Positions 6,204-13,098 of a stretch of 15,227 nucleotides of DNA are shown piece by piece. Under the pieces are notes generated by a model. That model was not told where the DNA came from. It did not search any database and saw nothing but the letters and a program-made list of their open reading frames with translations. The stretch's first letter is position 1; the number at the start of each line of letters is the position of its first letter. Source of the stretch: an uncultured Lachnospiraceae bacterium (lineage in GTDB: Bacteria > Bacillota > Clostridia > Lachnospirales > Lachnospiraceae); assembly GCA_947591115.1 (NCBI GenBank), contig CANQCX010000023.1, positions 1 through 15,227 on the forward strand, given 5' to 3'. Made by a program: the position numbers and the translations under genes.

Positions 6204-7256
6204 ATGAGGATGGAAGCGTCGAGAAGAAAAAACGATAAGCAAAACAGAATACCGCTTTTGATATTGATTGTTCTTCTTGCGGTGGTGCTGATTACCGTCG
6301 TTGTAGTCGCTATCCAGAAAAACCGCGCTTCGGCGCAGGGACAGGTAACCGAAGGAAACACACAGGATGATCAGACGGAGAAGTGGCAGGAGGGCATCGT
6401 CAGCTACAACGGAAAAGAGTACCGGTTCAATTCGGATTTACATATTTATCTGCTGATGGGGATTGATAAAGAAGGAAAGGCGGAGCCGGTGGAGGTCGGA
6501 AACGAAGGCGGACAGGCGGACGCATTGTTTTTGCTGGTGGCAAACTCCCACGATAAGACGATTTCCATCGTTTCCATTAACCGGAACAGCATGACAAGCG
6601 TGCATATGTGCGGACAGTTTGGCGACGATCTTGGAACGGCGGAGCGGCAGATCTGCCTGCAGCATGCTTACGGCGACGGTATGCACTTAAGCTGCAGCCG
6701 GACGCAGGAGGCGGTTTCCCATCTGTTTTATGAGCTGCCGATCGACGGCTATGTATCGTTCCGGCTGGATGCCGTTCCGATCATGAATGACGCGATCGGA
6801 GGCACGCGGGTTACGGTTTTACAGGATGTCAGCTATCCGGAGGCAGGGGTTGACTTAAAAGAGGGAGAAACGGTACAATTAAACGGAACCGAGGCATACT
6901 GGTATGTTCGGGGCAGGGATACCGATATCTTTAACAGCGCAACCGATCGGCTGCGCCGTCAGGAACAGTTTATTACCGAGTTTTCCGACCAGTTTAAGGA
7001 TGCCGTCGCGGGCGATGTTTCCAAAGCATTGGAGGTATACGATTCTATCTCCGATTATCTGGTCACAAACGTAGATTATGTCGAGCTGATCTCGGAGCTG
7101 ATCTTTTATGACTACGACGACAGCCGTCTGTATACGGTTCCCGGAGAAATGACACATGGCGAATTTCACGATGAGTATTACGTGGACGAAGACGCCTTGT
7201 ATGATCTGATCATTCGGGTGTTTTATGAAGAGGTAAAAGACACCGAGGACGAATGA
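6204..7256 (+). CDS. LytR-CpsA-Psr (LCP) family polymer ligase, 350 aa
   Basis: LCP proteins transfer undecaprenyl-linked polymers onto peptidoglycan outside the membrane. A basic cytoplasmic start is followed by a membrane helix at about 16-38. The LCP domain covers about 80-300: LLMGID (83-88), GQADALFLLVAN (103-114), SIVSINRNSMTSV (121-133), IDGYVSFRLDAV (181-192), DAIGG (196-200), YWYVRGRD (232-239) and DRLRRQEQF (248-256). The common RSD and PRD positions read QAD and NRN, a divergent form. I chose ATG 6204 because it lies five bases after the upstream stop with CAGGAA seven bases before it. An ATG at 6171 in the same frame would overlap the GH3 gene and has no better ribosome site. No accessory LytR_C domain is visible. 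It probably anchors the polysaccharide made by this locus. Confidence 0.88.
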   Translation: MRMEASRRKNDKQNRIPLLILIVLLAVVLITVVVVAIQKNRASAQGQVTEGNTQDDQTEKWQEGIVSYNGKEYRFNSDLHIYLLMGIDKEGKAEPVEVGNEGGQADALFLLVANSHDKTISIVSINRNSMTSVHMCGQFGDDLGTAERQICLQHAYGDGMHLSCSRTQEAVSHLFYELPIDGYVSFRLDAVPIMNDAIGGTRVTVLQDVSYPEAGVDLKEGETVQLNGTEAYWYVRGRDTDIFNSATDRLRRQEQFITEFSDQFKDAVAGDVSKALEVYDSISDYLVTNVDYVELISELIFYDYDDSRLYTVPGEMTHGEFHDEYYVDEDALYDLIIRVFYEEVKDTEDE

Positions 7257-7300
7257 GCTTGAATATGGTATCTCGCCGATCCTGCTTGCAGGATTTGGCT

Positions 7301-7309
7301 TGATATAAA
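7301..7309 (+). promoter_or_regulatory. Candidate extended -10 promoter for the surface protein gene
   Basis: TGATATAAA matches an extended -10 (TG-n-TATAAA), 37 bases before the start codon, but no good -35 is present. A small hairpin (ATCCTG 7279-7284 with CAGGAT 7289-7294) lies just upstream. A separate promoter would fit the strong ribosome site and dedicated terminator of this gene. Confidence 0.35.
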
Positions 7310-7345
7310 ACCACATGGGAAAAATAAGAAAGGAGGATGATAGCA

Positions 7346-7957
7346 ATGAAGAAGAAACTTGCAGGATTAGTTGCTGCAATGATGGTTCTGGCTGTTGGTA
7401 CGACTGCATTTGCATCTCCGGAAGCTAAAATCAAAGTAGACGGCGCTGTAGACAAAACTGGACAGAAGGTTGATGTAACAGTTGAAACGAATACTAACAC
7501 AGCTGCTAGCTCGGAGAAAGCAGCAGAAGTGGCAGAAACCATTAACAACAATGCGAACGAGGAAGCAGCAGTTGTAGGAGTAGTAAATGTTGTTCCACCG
7601 GCTGGGTATACAGTTAGTGCTGCAAATCCGCTTACCATTACATTTGCAATTCCGGAAGTAAAGAGTGGTGAGAAGATCATCGTTCTTCACTGGAATGGCC
7701 AGAGATGGGAAAATGCATCTGTTTCCAATGTTGTAGTTGCAAATGGTTCAGTTACCGCTACATTTACAAACCTTTCTCCGGTTGCCTTTGTAAGGATTAC
7801 AGAGAAAGCTACTGCACCAAGTGGTAGTGGTGATAATGGTTCTGGGAAACCAACTTCTCCACCGGGCGGCGAGACAGCTCCAATCTTACCGATTCTGGCA
7901 ATTGTTTGCTTAGCAGGCGTTGTTGTTTGCGGTAAAAAAGTTAAATTTAACGCTTAA
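7346..7957 (+). CDS. Sortase-anchored surface protein, 203 aa, with SPPGG sorting motif
   Basis: The N-terminal signal peptide is MKKK plus a hydrophobic core (5-20), with likely cleavage after AFA (residues 21-23). The mature domain is about 130 residues, Ala/Val/Asn-rich and beta-prone, with LHWNGQRWENASV (114-126) and TNLSPVAFVRI (141-151), a pattern seen in Clostridia cell-surface repeats. A Ser/Gly/Pro linker (157-172) leads to SPPGG (171-175), hydrophobic residues 178-195, and the basic tail GKKVKFNA. That layout is a cell-wall sorting signal with Gly in place of Thr in the xPxTG pattern. The sortase gene follows. AGGAGG (7331-7336) sets the start at 7346; an ATG at 7337 abuts it and is unlikely. 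Many codons end in A or T compared with its neighbours. The ligand or function is unknown. Confidence 0.85.
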   Translation: MKKKLAGLVAAMMVLAVGTTAFASPEAKIKVDGAVDKTGQKVDVTVETNTNTAASSEKAAEVAETINNNANEEAAVVGVVNVVPPAGYTVSAANPLTITFAIPEVKSGEKIIVLHWNGQRWENASVSNVVVANGSVTATFTNLSPVAFVRITEKATAPSGSGDNGSGKPTSPPGGETAPILPILAIVCLAGVVVCGKKVKFNA

Positions 7958-8036
7958 TCACGAATATATCCTTTAAAAGTTATATTCAAAAATTATGATT
8001 CAAAATGATATCATCTAAAAATCATGTGGTTGGAAG

Positions 8037-8074
8037 AGCCGGGGACTCGCGTCAGCGGTCTCCGGTTACTTTTA
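8037..8074 (+). terminator. Intrinsic terminator between the surface protein and sortase genes
   Basis: AGCCGGGGAC (8037-8046) pairs with GTCTCCGGTT (8058-8067), ten pairs with two G-U wobbles. The loop can itself form a CGC/GCG stem, and ACTTTT follows. It lies 80 bases after the surface protein stop and 14 bases before the sortase start. It should cut read-through, giving much more surface protein than sortase transcript. The rest of 7958-8087 is AT-rich and holds a short palindrome, ATGATATCAT (8005-8014). Confidence 0.8.
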
Positions 8075-8087
8075 AAAAGGAAGTGGA

Positions 8088-8957
8088 ATGAAATTGGAAA
8101 AAAAGAAGCGTGTGCTTTTATATAAAATTTTGCTGGCAGTTTTCGCAGTTGCATTTTGTGTCATTGCGGGAATCCTGATCCGGAACGCAGTCGTGAAGCA
8201 AAGGGCGGAGGACGCTTTTGACCGTCTGGCATCGCAGACGCAGGATACCGGTGCGACGGAGGAGATACAGACAGACGGCACAGAAACGGAGCCGGTCGAT
8301 ATTTTGACTGCATTGGGCATTTCGGTGCCGGAGAAAAATCTGGACTGGGATGCGCTTCATCAGGAAAATGAAGATATTTATGCATGGCTCTATATTCCGG
8401 GAACAAATGTAGATTATCCGATGCTGCAGCATCCGACCGACGATTCCTATTATCTGGACCATAATCTGGACGGAAGCAAGGGGTATCCGGGGTGCATTTA
8501 TACGGAAAAAGTAAACAGCAAAGATTTTCTGGATGCGAATACGCTGATTTACGGTCACAATATGAGGAACGGAACCATGTTCAAAACACTGCACAACTTT
8601 GAAGACGAAACCTTTTTTCAGGAGAACCGGTATGCATTTATCTATACGCCGGAGGACGTCTATGTGTATGATATTTTTGCGGCGTATGTCTATGGGGATG
8701 ATCATATTATGTATTTCTATGATTTCAGTACGGAAGAAGGGTATCAGGAGTATCTGGATGATGTGTTTGACATCCGGAGCATGAATGCGCATTTCCGCGA
8801 TGGAGTGGAGGTTACCACAAAGAACCACATCATTACGATGAGTACCTGTGTGGGCGGCGCACCGAATAACCGCTATCTGGTGCAGGGTGTATTGATCAAC
8901 GATCCGACATTGGAAGCTGCCGGAGCTGATTCCGGCAGTGATGCAGCAGATCAGTAG
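8088..8957 (+). CDS. srtB: Class B sortase, 289 aa
   Basis: A membrane-anchored transpeptidase that cuts a sorting motif and joins the protein to the cell wall. A basic N-terminus and a membrane helix (about 10-31) are followed by an acidic linker and the sortase barrel. Class B signatures are IYAWLYIPGTNVDYPMLQ (97-114), DDSYYLDHN (118-126), LIYGHNMRNGTMF (153-165) with catalytic His157, and ITMSTCVGGAPNNRYLVQG (249-267) with catalytic Cys254 and Arg262. All three catalytic residues are present. Length is slightly above the family average owing to the linker and a Ser/Asp/Ala-rich tail. AAAGGAAG precedes the ATG. The adjacent SPPGG protein is its most likely substrate. Placement between the LCP and priming transferase genes suggests co-regulation with polysaccharide production. 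Confidence 0.95.
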   Translation: MKLEKKKRVLLYKILLAVFAVAFCVIAGILIRNAVVKQRAEDAFDRLASQTQDTGATEEIQTDGTETEPVDILTALGISVPEKNLDWDALHQENEDIYAWLYIPGTNVDYPMLQHPTDDSYYLDHNLDGSKGYPGCIYTEKVNSKDFLDANTLIYGHNMRNGTMFKTLHNFEDETFFQENRYAFIYTPEDVYVYDIFAAYVYGDDHIMYFYDFSTEEGYQEYLDDVFDIRSMNAHFRDGVEVTTKNHIITMSTCVGGAPNNRYLVQGVLINDPTLEAAGADSGSDAADQ

Positions 8958-8980
8958 ACGATGGATTTTGGGAGAAAGGA

Positions 8981-10465
8981 ATGGTAAAAGAGATGAGTGA
9001 CAGACATCATGACACTTTGCTTCGTTTTGTAAAGTTGATCAATCTGATTATGCTGACCATTCCTTTTGCGGCTGCATGGATGGGTTATTATGCAGACCGG
9101 ACATGGGCGCCGTATTACGCAAAAGGGAATTATCTGATCATCGCATTATTTTTGATCATTTATGCGACCTACGGACAGATTTATGAGGCTTTTCTGGTGT
9201 CGGTAAACCGCATTTCCGAGATGGTATACAGTCAGGGATTGGCAGTGCTGATTTCCGACGGAATCATGTATCTGGTCTGCTGGCTTTTGACTAAGCATCT
9301 GCCAAGACTCTGGCCGCTGCTGCTCGTTTTTGCAGTGCAGCTTGTTTTGGCGGGGATCTGGTCGGTTTGTGCGCATCACTGGTATTTTTATGCTTTTCCG
9401 CCAAGACGCACAGGCGTGATCTATGATTCGCGTCAGGGAATGGAGCAGCTTTTGGAGGAATATCGGCTGGATGTGAAATTTGATGTGCTTTGTACCGCTA
9501 GTATTTCCGAGTGCATGGAAAACGGCATGGAGATTTTAAAACAGATCAATACTGTTTTTCTTTGCGGGATCCACAGCCATGACCGGAACATCATTTTAAA
9601 ATATTGTGTGAAGCATGGGATTACCGTTTATGTCATTCCTCGAATTGGCGATGTGCTGATGAGCGGTGCAAAACCGGTACATATGATGCACCTTCCGATG
9701 CTTCGGGTAGGGCGGTACAATCCTCCGATTGAATATCTGGCGTTAAAACGTTTTATGGATATCTTTTTTTCCGGTTTAGCTTTAATTCTTCTTTCGCCGA
9801 TTTTTTTGATCACGTCGATTGCCATCAAAGCAACCGATGGGGGACCGGTATTCTACCGGCAGTGCCGTCTTACGAAAAACGGAAAAGAATTTGATGTGCT
9901 GAAATTCCGCAGTATGCGGGTAGACGCAGAGAAGGACGGTATTGCAAGACTTTCGACCGGAGTAAAAGACGATCGGGTTACCCCAGTGGGAAAATTTATC
10001 CGTAAGTGTCGGCTCGACGAGCTGCCGCAGCTTATCAATATTCTAAAAGGTGAGATGACCATCGTAGGTCCCCGTCCGGAACGGCCGGAGATTGCGGAGC
10101 AATATGAAAAGGAGCTGCCGGAATTTTCCCTGCGTCTGCAGGCCAAAGCAGGCTTGACCGGATATGCGCAGGTGCATGGCAAGTATAACACCACGCCGTA
10201 TGACAAACTTCAGATGGATTTGATGTATATCAGTAAACCGAGCTTCTGGGAAGACGTCCGCATTATTTTTGCCACCATTAAAATCCTGTTTTTGCCGGAG
10301 AGTACGGATGGGATAAAGGAAGGGCAGACGAGTGCGATGGAGAGCGAGGAAAAGCAGGAGAAAATTATAGAAATAGAGAAAATGGGGAATATTAAAGATG
10401 GTACGTCCTCAGTTAGCGTGGAGAGCCGGAGCGGGATGATTGGTGTAGGAGTTGGTGCAAAGTAG
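8981..10465 (+). CDS. Undecaprenyl-phosphate sugar-1-phosphate transferase (priming transferase, WbaP/CpsE-like), 494 aa
   Basis: Moves a sugar-1-phosphate from a nucleotide sugar to undecaprenyl phosphate, the first step of repeat-unit synthesis. Four N-terminal membrane helices (about 17-36, 51-66, 85-105, 110-132) are followed by a Rossmann-like middle domain (140-240) and the catalytic domain. The latter has LKRFMDIFFSGLALILLSP (255-273), PVFYRQCRLTKNGKEF (289-304), LKFRSMRVDAEKD (307-319), CRLDELPQLINILKGEM (343-359; Asp346-Glu347), VGPRPERP (362-369) and GLTGYAQVHGKYNTTP (391-406). Residues 445-494 are an extra charged tail with no conserved role that I know. GGGAG (8970-8974) supports ATG 8981; an ATG at 8993 is possible. 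The sugar cannot be read from sequence. The next start codon follows immediately. Confidence 0.93.
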   Translation: MVKEMSDRHHDTLLRFVKLINLIMLTIPFAAAWMGYYADRTWAPYYAKGNYLIIALFLIIYATYGQIYEAFLVSVNRISEMVYSQGLAVLISDGIMYLVCWLLTKHLPRLWPLLLVFAVQLVLAGIWSVCAHHWYFYAFPPRRTGVIYDSRQGMEQLLEEYRLDVKFDVLCTASISECMENGMEILKQINTVFLCGIHSHDRNIILKYCVKHGITVYVIPRIGDVLMSGAKPVHMMHLPMLRVGRYNPPIEYLALKRFMDIFFSGLALILLSPIFLITSIAIKATDGGPVFYRQCRLTKNGKEFDVLKFRSMRVDAEKDGIARLSTGVKDDRVTPVGKFIRKCRLDELPQLINILKGEMTIVGPRPERPEIAEQYEKELPEFSLRLQAKAGLTGYAQVHGKYNTTPYDKLQMDLMYISKPSFWEDVRIIFATIKILFLPESTDGIKEGQTSAMESEEKQEKIIEIEKMGNIKDGTSSVSVESRSGMIGVGVGAK

Positions 10466-11509
10466 ATGATATCAAACATACTGAAAATTGAAAGGGAATG
10501 TTTGGGAACTGTTGCGGAAGTTTTATCACAAAATTGCGCAGCTAAGAAAATTTTGTATGTTACGGATTCTGTTGTAGATGAGTTATATGGTAATTCGGTA
10601 AGAAAGCAAATTGAGTCAATAGGAGAGATAGAAAAAGAATTTGTTGTCTGCAACAGCATTTCCTATTCAATGAAATTGGCAGAGAGAATTATTGCTTCTG
10701 ATATTGATTGTATTGTTGGAATGGGCGGGGGAAAAGTTTTAGATGTGTGTAAATATGCATCGTATATATCAAAAAAACCGATGTTATCTATTCCAACGAC
10801 AGCAGCTAATGATGGTTTAGTTTCGCCTATTGCCGTTTTAAAGCAGGAAGACGGAAGACCGAAGAGTCTTGGCTGCATGATTCCGGCAATGATTTTAATT
10901 GATATAGATGTGATTCGAAAATGTCCATTGGAGCTAATTAAAGCCGGAATTGGAGACACTATATCAAATTATATGGCATTAATAGATTGGAAGCTGGCTT
11001 CAGAACGTGGAAAAGAGCAAATGAACGGATATGCTTATCTTATGTCACAGAATGCATTGGATGTATTAATGAAGACAAAATTTGATTCGATTTGTCCGGA
11101 ATTTATTGACGTATTAATTAAGTCTCTTGTGTTGTCTGGAATTGCGATGGATTTTACTGGAAACAGCAGGCCTGTCAGCGGATCGGAACATTTATTTAGT
11201 CATGCTCTGGATTACTACAGTGAAAAGAAAAATCTGCATGGTATACAGGTCGCTTTGGGAACAGTAGCGGTATTAAAGCTAATAGGACATGACTATTCAG
11301 AAGTTCTTAATTATTTGAGAAAATTTAAAGTAGATATTAATCCGCAGAAGCTGGGAATTGATAAAGATACTTTTATTTTTTGTATGCAGCATGCAACTTC
11401 CATGAGGAAAAACCGGTATACGTATTTGCATGAGATCAGGCTTGAAGAGGGTAAACTGTCAGTTTTATATGACCAGCTAGTGGAAGAGTTAATGGAGGAT
11501 AAGCAATGA
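10466..11509 (+). CDS. sn-Glycerol-1-phosphate dehydrogenase-like enzyme (AraM/EgsA family), 347 aa
   Basis: An NAD(P)H-linked iron-alcohol-dehydrogenase-fold enzyme expected to reduce dihydroxyacetone (phosphate) to glycerol (phosphate). It has IVGMGGGKVLDVCKY (83-97), the dinucleotide loop; SIPTTAANDGLVSPIAV (108-124); and the metal-site elements GIGDTISNY (161-169, Asp164), SGSEHLFSHAL (238-248, His242) and NLHGIQVALG (256-265, His258). Length matches AraM/EgsA. The start follows the upstream stop with no gap (TAG then ATG), so translation is coupled, and the stop overlaps the next start. From here on base composition is AT-rich. The genes that follow suggest a role in making nucleotide-activated glycerol for the polysaccharide, as proposed for Gtp1 in some pneumococcal capsule loci; whether the product is glycerol, glycerol-1-phosphate or glycerol-2-phosphate is not decided by sequence. 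Confidence 0.85.
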   Translation: MISNILKIERECLGTVAEVLSQNCAAKKILYVTDSVVDELYGNSVRKQIESIGEIEKEFVVCNSISYSMKLAERIIASDIDCIVGMGGGKVLDVCKYASYISKKPMLSIPTTAANDGLVSPIAVLKQEDGRPKSLGCMIPAMILIDIDVIRKCPLELIKAGIGDTISNYMALIDWKLASERGKEQMNGYAYLMSQNALDVLMKTKFDSICPEFIDVLIKSLVLSGIAMDFTGNSRPVSGSEHLFSHALDYYSEKKNLHGIQVALGTVAVLKLIGHDYSEVLNYLRKFKVDINPQKLGIDKDTFIFCMQHATSMRKNRYTYLHEIRLEEGKLSVLYDQLVEELMEDKQ

Positions 11510-12213
11510 AAGCATTAATTTTAGCTGCCGGACTTGGAACCAGACTTGCGCCGATAACAAAAGAAAAACCAAAGTCGTTGGTAGAAGTTAATGGAAAAGC
11601 AATTTTAATGAAGCAAATTGAAAATTTGTACGCAAATAATATTACGGATATCATAATTATATCCGGATATAAATCAGAAGTTCTAGAAAAAGCAGTACAT
11701 GAAGTTTATCCGGAAATACAAATAATCAAAAACAGCGAATATGCTGAAACTAATAACATGTATTCTGCTTATTTAGGGAAAGAATATCTGTGTGGAAATC
11801 CTTTTCTTATGATGAATGCAGATGTGTTTTATGATTCATCTGTTATCAGCGAGCTGCTAAAAAATGATGCGGAAAATGCAATTGTTACAGACATTGGACG
11901 TTATTTAGAAGAGTCAATGAAAGTGGTAAGCAAACAGGACAGATTGATTCGGATTTCAAAGGAAATAACGGAGGATGAGGCACTAGGTACGTCGATTGAT
12001 GTGTATAAGTTTTCTGCTGCTGCAGGAGAGATTTTTTTTGATAAATGTAAAGAATATATTGAAGACAAAAAAATATTAAACATGTGGAGTGAGGTCGCGT
12101 TAAACGATATTCTTTTAGAAGCCGAGTTTAAAGCGTGTCCACTTGTTGGAAGATGGTATGAAATTGACAGTCATGATGATTTGATAAATGCGGAAGCACT
12201 GTTTGCAGATTGA
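11506..12213 (+). CDS. Sugar/polyol-phosphate nucleotidyltransferase, LicC-like cytidylyltransferase, 235 aa
   Basis: Activates a phosphorylated alcohol as a CDP (or other NDP) derivative. The N-terminus LILAAGLGTRLAPIT (4-18) and EKPKSLVEVNGKAIL (20-34) are the NTP_transferase signature with the catalytic Arg and Lys. NSEYAETNNMYSAYL (76-90) resembles the LicC phosphocholine cytidylyltransferase pattern. MMNADVFYD (102-110) provides a metal-binding Asp, and WYEIDSHDDLINAE (217-230) a second acidic site. Length fits this short, single-domain class. GGAGG sits just before the start, which overlaps the dehydrogenase stop by four bases. With a glycerol-phosphate dehydrogenase-like gene before it and a CDP-glycerol transferase after it, CDP-glycerol synthesis is the most likely role; CDP-choline is less likely because no choline kinase or uptake gene is visible. 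Confidence 0.87.
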   Translation: MKALILAAGLGTRLAPITKEKPKSLVEVNGKAILMKQIENLYANNITDIIIISGYKSEVLEKAVHEVYPEIQIIKNSEYAETNNMYSAYLGKEYLCGNPFLMMNADVFYDSSVISELLKNDAENAIVTDIGRYLEESMKVVSKQDRLIRISKEITEDEALGTSIDVYKFSAAAGEIFFDKCKEYIEDKKILNMWSEVALNDILLEAEFKACPLVGRWYEIDSHDDLINAEALFAD

Positions 12214-12244
12214 TTTGAAATATGGATAAAGGGAATGGATTACT

Positions 12245-13072
12245 TTGGACATTATAGATTGCCGGGATTATTTTGGAAAGAAAGTTAAGAATTTAAAAGA
12301 AAAAAAATTATTCTTGTTTGATTTGGATGGAACGATTTATGAAGAAAATTGTCTTTTTGAAGGTGTGTTAGAACTTTTGGATAAAATTAAGAAAAGACAT
12401 GGTCAATATGTTTTTATTACAAATAATTCTTCTAAATCAGTAAATGATTATATACTTAAGACAAATCAAATGGGCTTAAAAACAAATTATGATAATTTTT
12501 TTACTTCAGCACAGGCGACAGTTCTTTATATTAAAAAAAATTATCCGGGCGCAAAGGTATATTGTCAGGGAACTAAAAGTTTAATTCGTGAGATTGCGGA
12601 TGCAGGAATAGAAGTTACAGAAACGGTAGAGAAGGATGTTGATCTGGTACTGGTTGGATTTGATACAGAACTAACATCTCAAAAGTTGAGAAATACTTGT
12701 GAGATATTACAACGCGATATTCCGTTTATTGCAACGAATCCTGATTTGCGTTGTCCTGTTTCCTTTGGATTTATCCCTGATTGTGGATCCATTTGCAAAA
12801 TGATTGAAGCTGCAACAGGGAAAAAACCGTTTTATATTGGTAAGCCTAAACCTATGATCATACAGACTGTTTGTGAAAAGTATAATTGCAGAAAAGAAGA
12901 AACAGTAGTTATAGGAGACCGGCTATATACAGATATTGCTTCCGGAATTAATGCAGATGTTATGACAGTAGCAGTATTGACGGGTGAAGCAACAGCAGAA
13001 GAGATAGAAAACGGGGATATCAAGCCGACTTATACATTTCATAGCATAAAAGAGATGTGCCAATGCTTATAG
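12245..13072 (+). CDS. HAD-IIA (NagD/AraL-like) phosphatase, 275 aa, TTG start
   Basis: A soluble HAD phosphatase with a C2-type cap. Motif I is LFLFDLDGTIY (22-32; Asp26, Asp28), motif II is FITNNSSKS (57-65), motif III is FYIGKPKPM (196-204; Lys200), and motif IV is VVIGDRLYTDIASG (221-234; Asp225, Asp230). The cap has VLVGFD (135-140) and IATNPDLRCPV (162-172), typical of NagD, AraL and phosphoglycolate phosphatase relatives. No ATG lies in frame before the first motif; the frame closes at the TAA at 12227-12229, so TTG 12245 with AAAGGG 12 bases upstream is the best start. In context it probably handles a glycerol or glyceryl phosphate intermediate in the CDP-glycerol route, matching the HAD gene of the pneumococcal gtp set. 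The substrate is inferred, not shown. Confidence 0.87.
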   Translation: MDIIDCRDYFGKKVKNLKEKKLFLFDLDGTIYEENCLFEGVLELLDKIKKRHGQYVFITNNSSKSVNDYILKTNQMGLKTNYDNFFTSAQATVLYIKKNYPGAKVYCQGTKSLIREIADAGIEVTETVEKDVDLVLVGFDTELTSQKLRNTCEILQRDIPFIATNPDLRCPVSFGFIPDCGSICKMIEAATGKKPFYIGKPKPMIIQTVCEKYNCRKEETVVIGDRLYTDIASGINADVMTVAVLTGEATAEEIENGDIKPTYTFHSIKEMCQCL

Positions 13073-13098
13073 AAAATTATTAGCAATAGGAAAATAAA

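Noticed and set aside
5372..6361. A 329-codon open frame on the minus strand opposite the GH3 and LCP genes
   Set aside because: It is rich in Cys, Arg and Ser with no recognisable domain, and lies antisense to two well-supported coding genes; it is a composition shadow.
7337..7345. ATG at 7337 as the start of the surface protein
   Set aside because: It directly abuts the AGGAGG site, leaving no spacer, whereas ATG 7346 has a 9-base spacer and a normal signal peptide start.
8118..8828. A 236-codon open frame on the minus strand opposite the sortase gene
   Set aside because: Ile/Arg/His-rich translation typical of reverse-complemented coding DNA, no domain, and the plus strand encodes an intact class B sortase.
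12235..12245. ATG at 12235 as the start of the NagD-like HAD gene
   Set aside because: It is in a different reading frame from the HAD protein; using it would require a frameshift for which there is no evidence.
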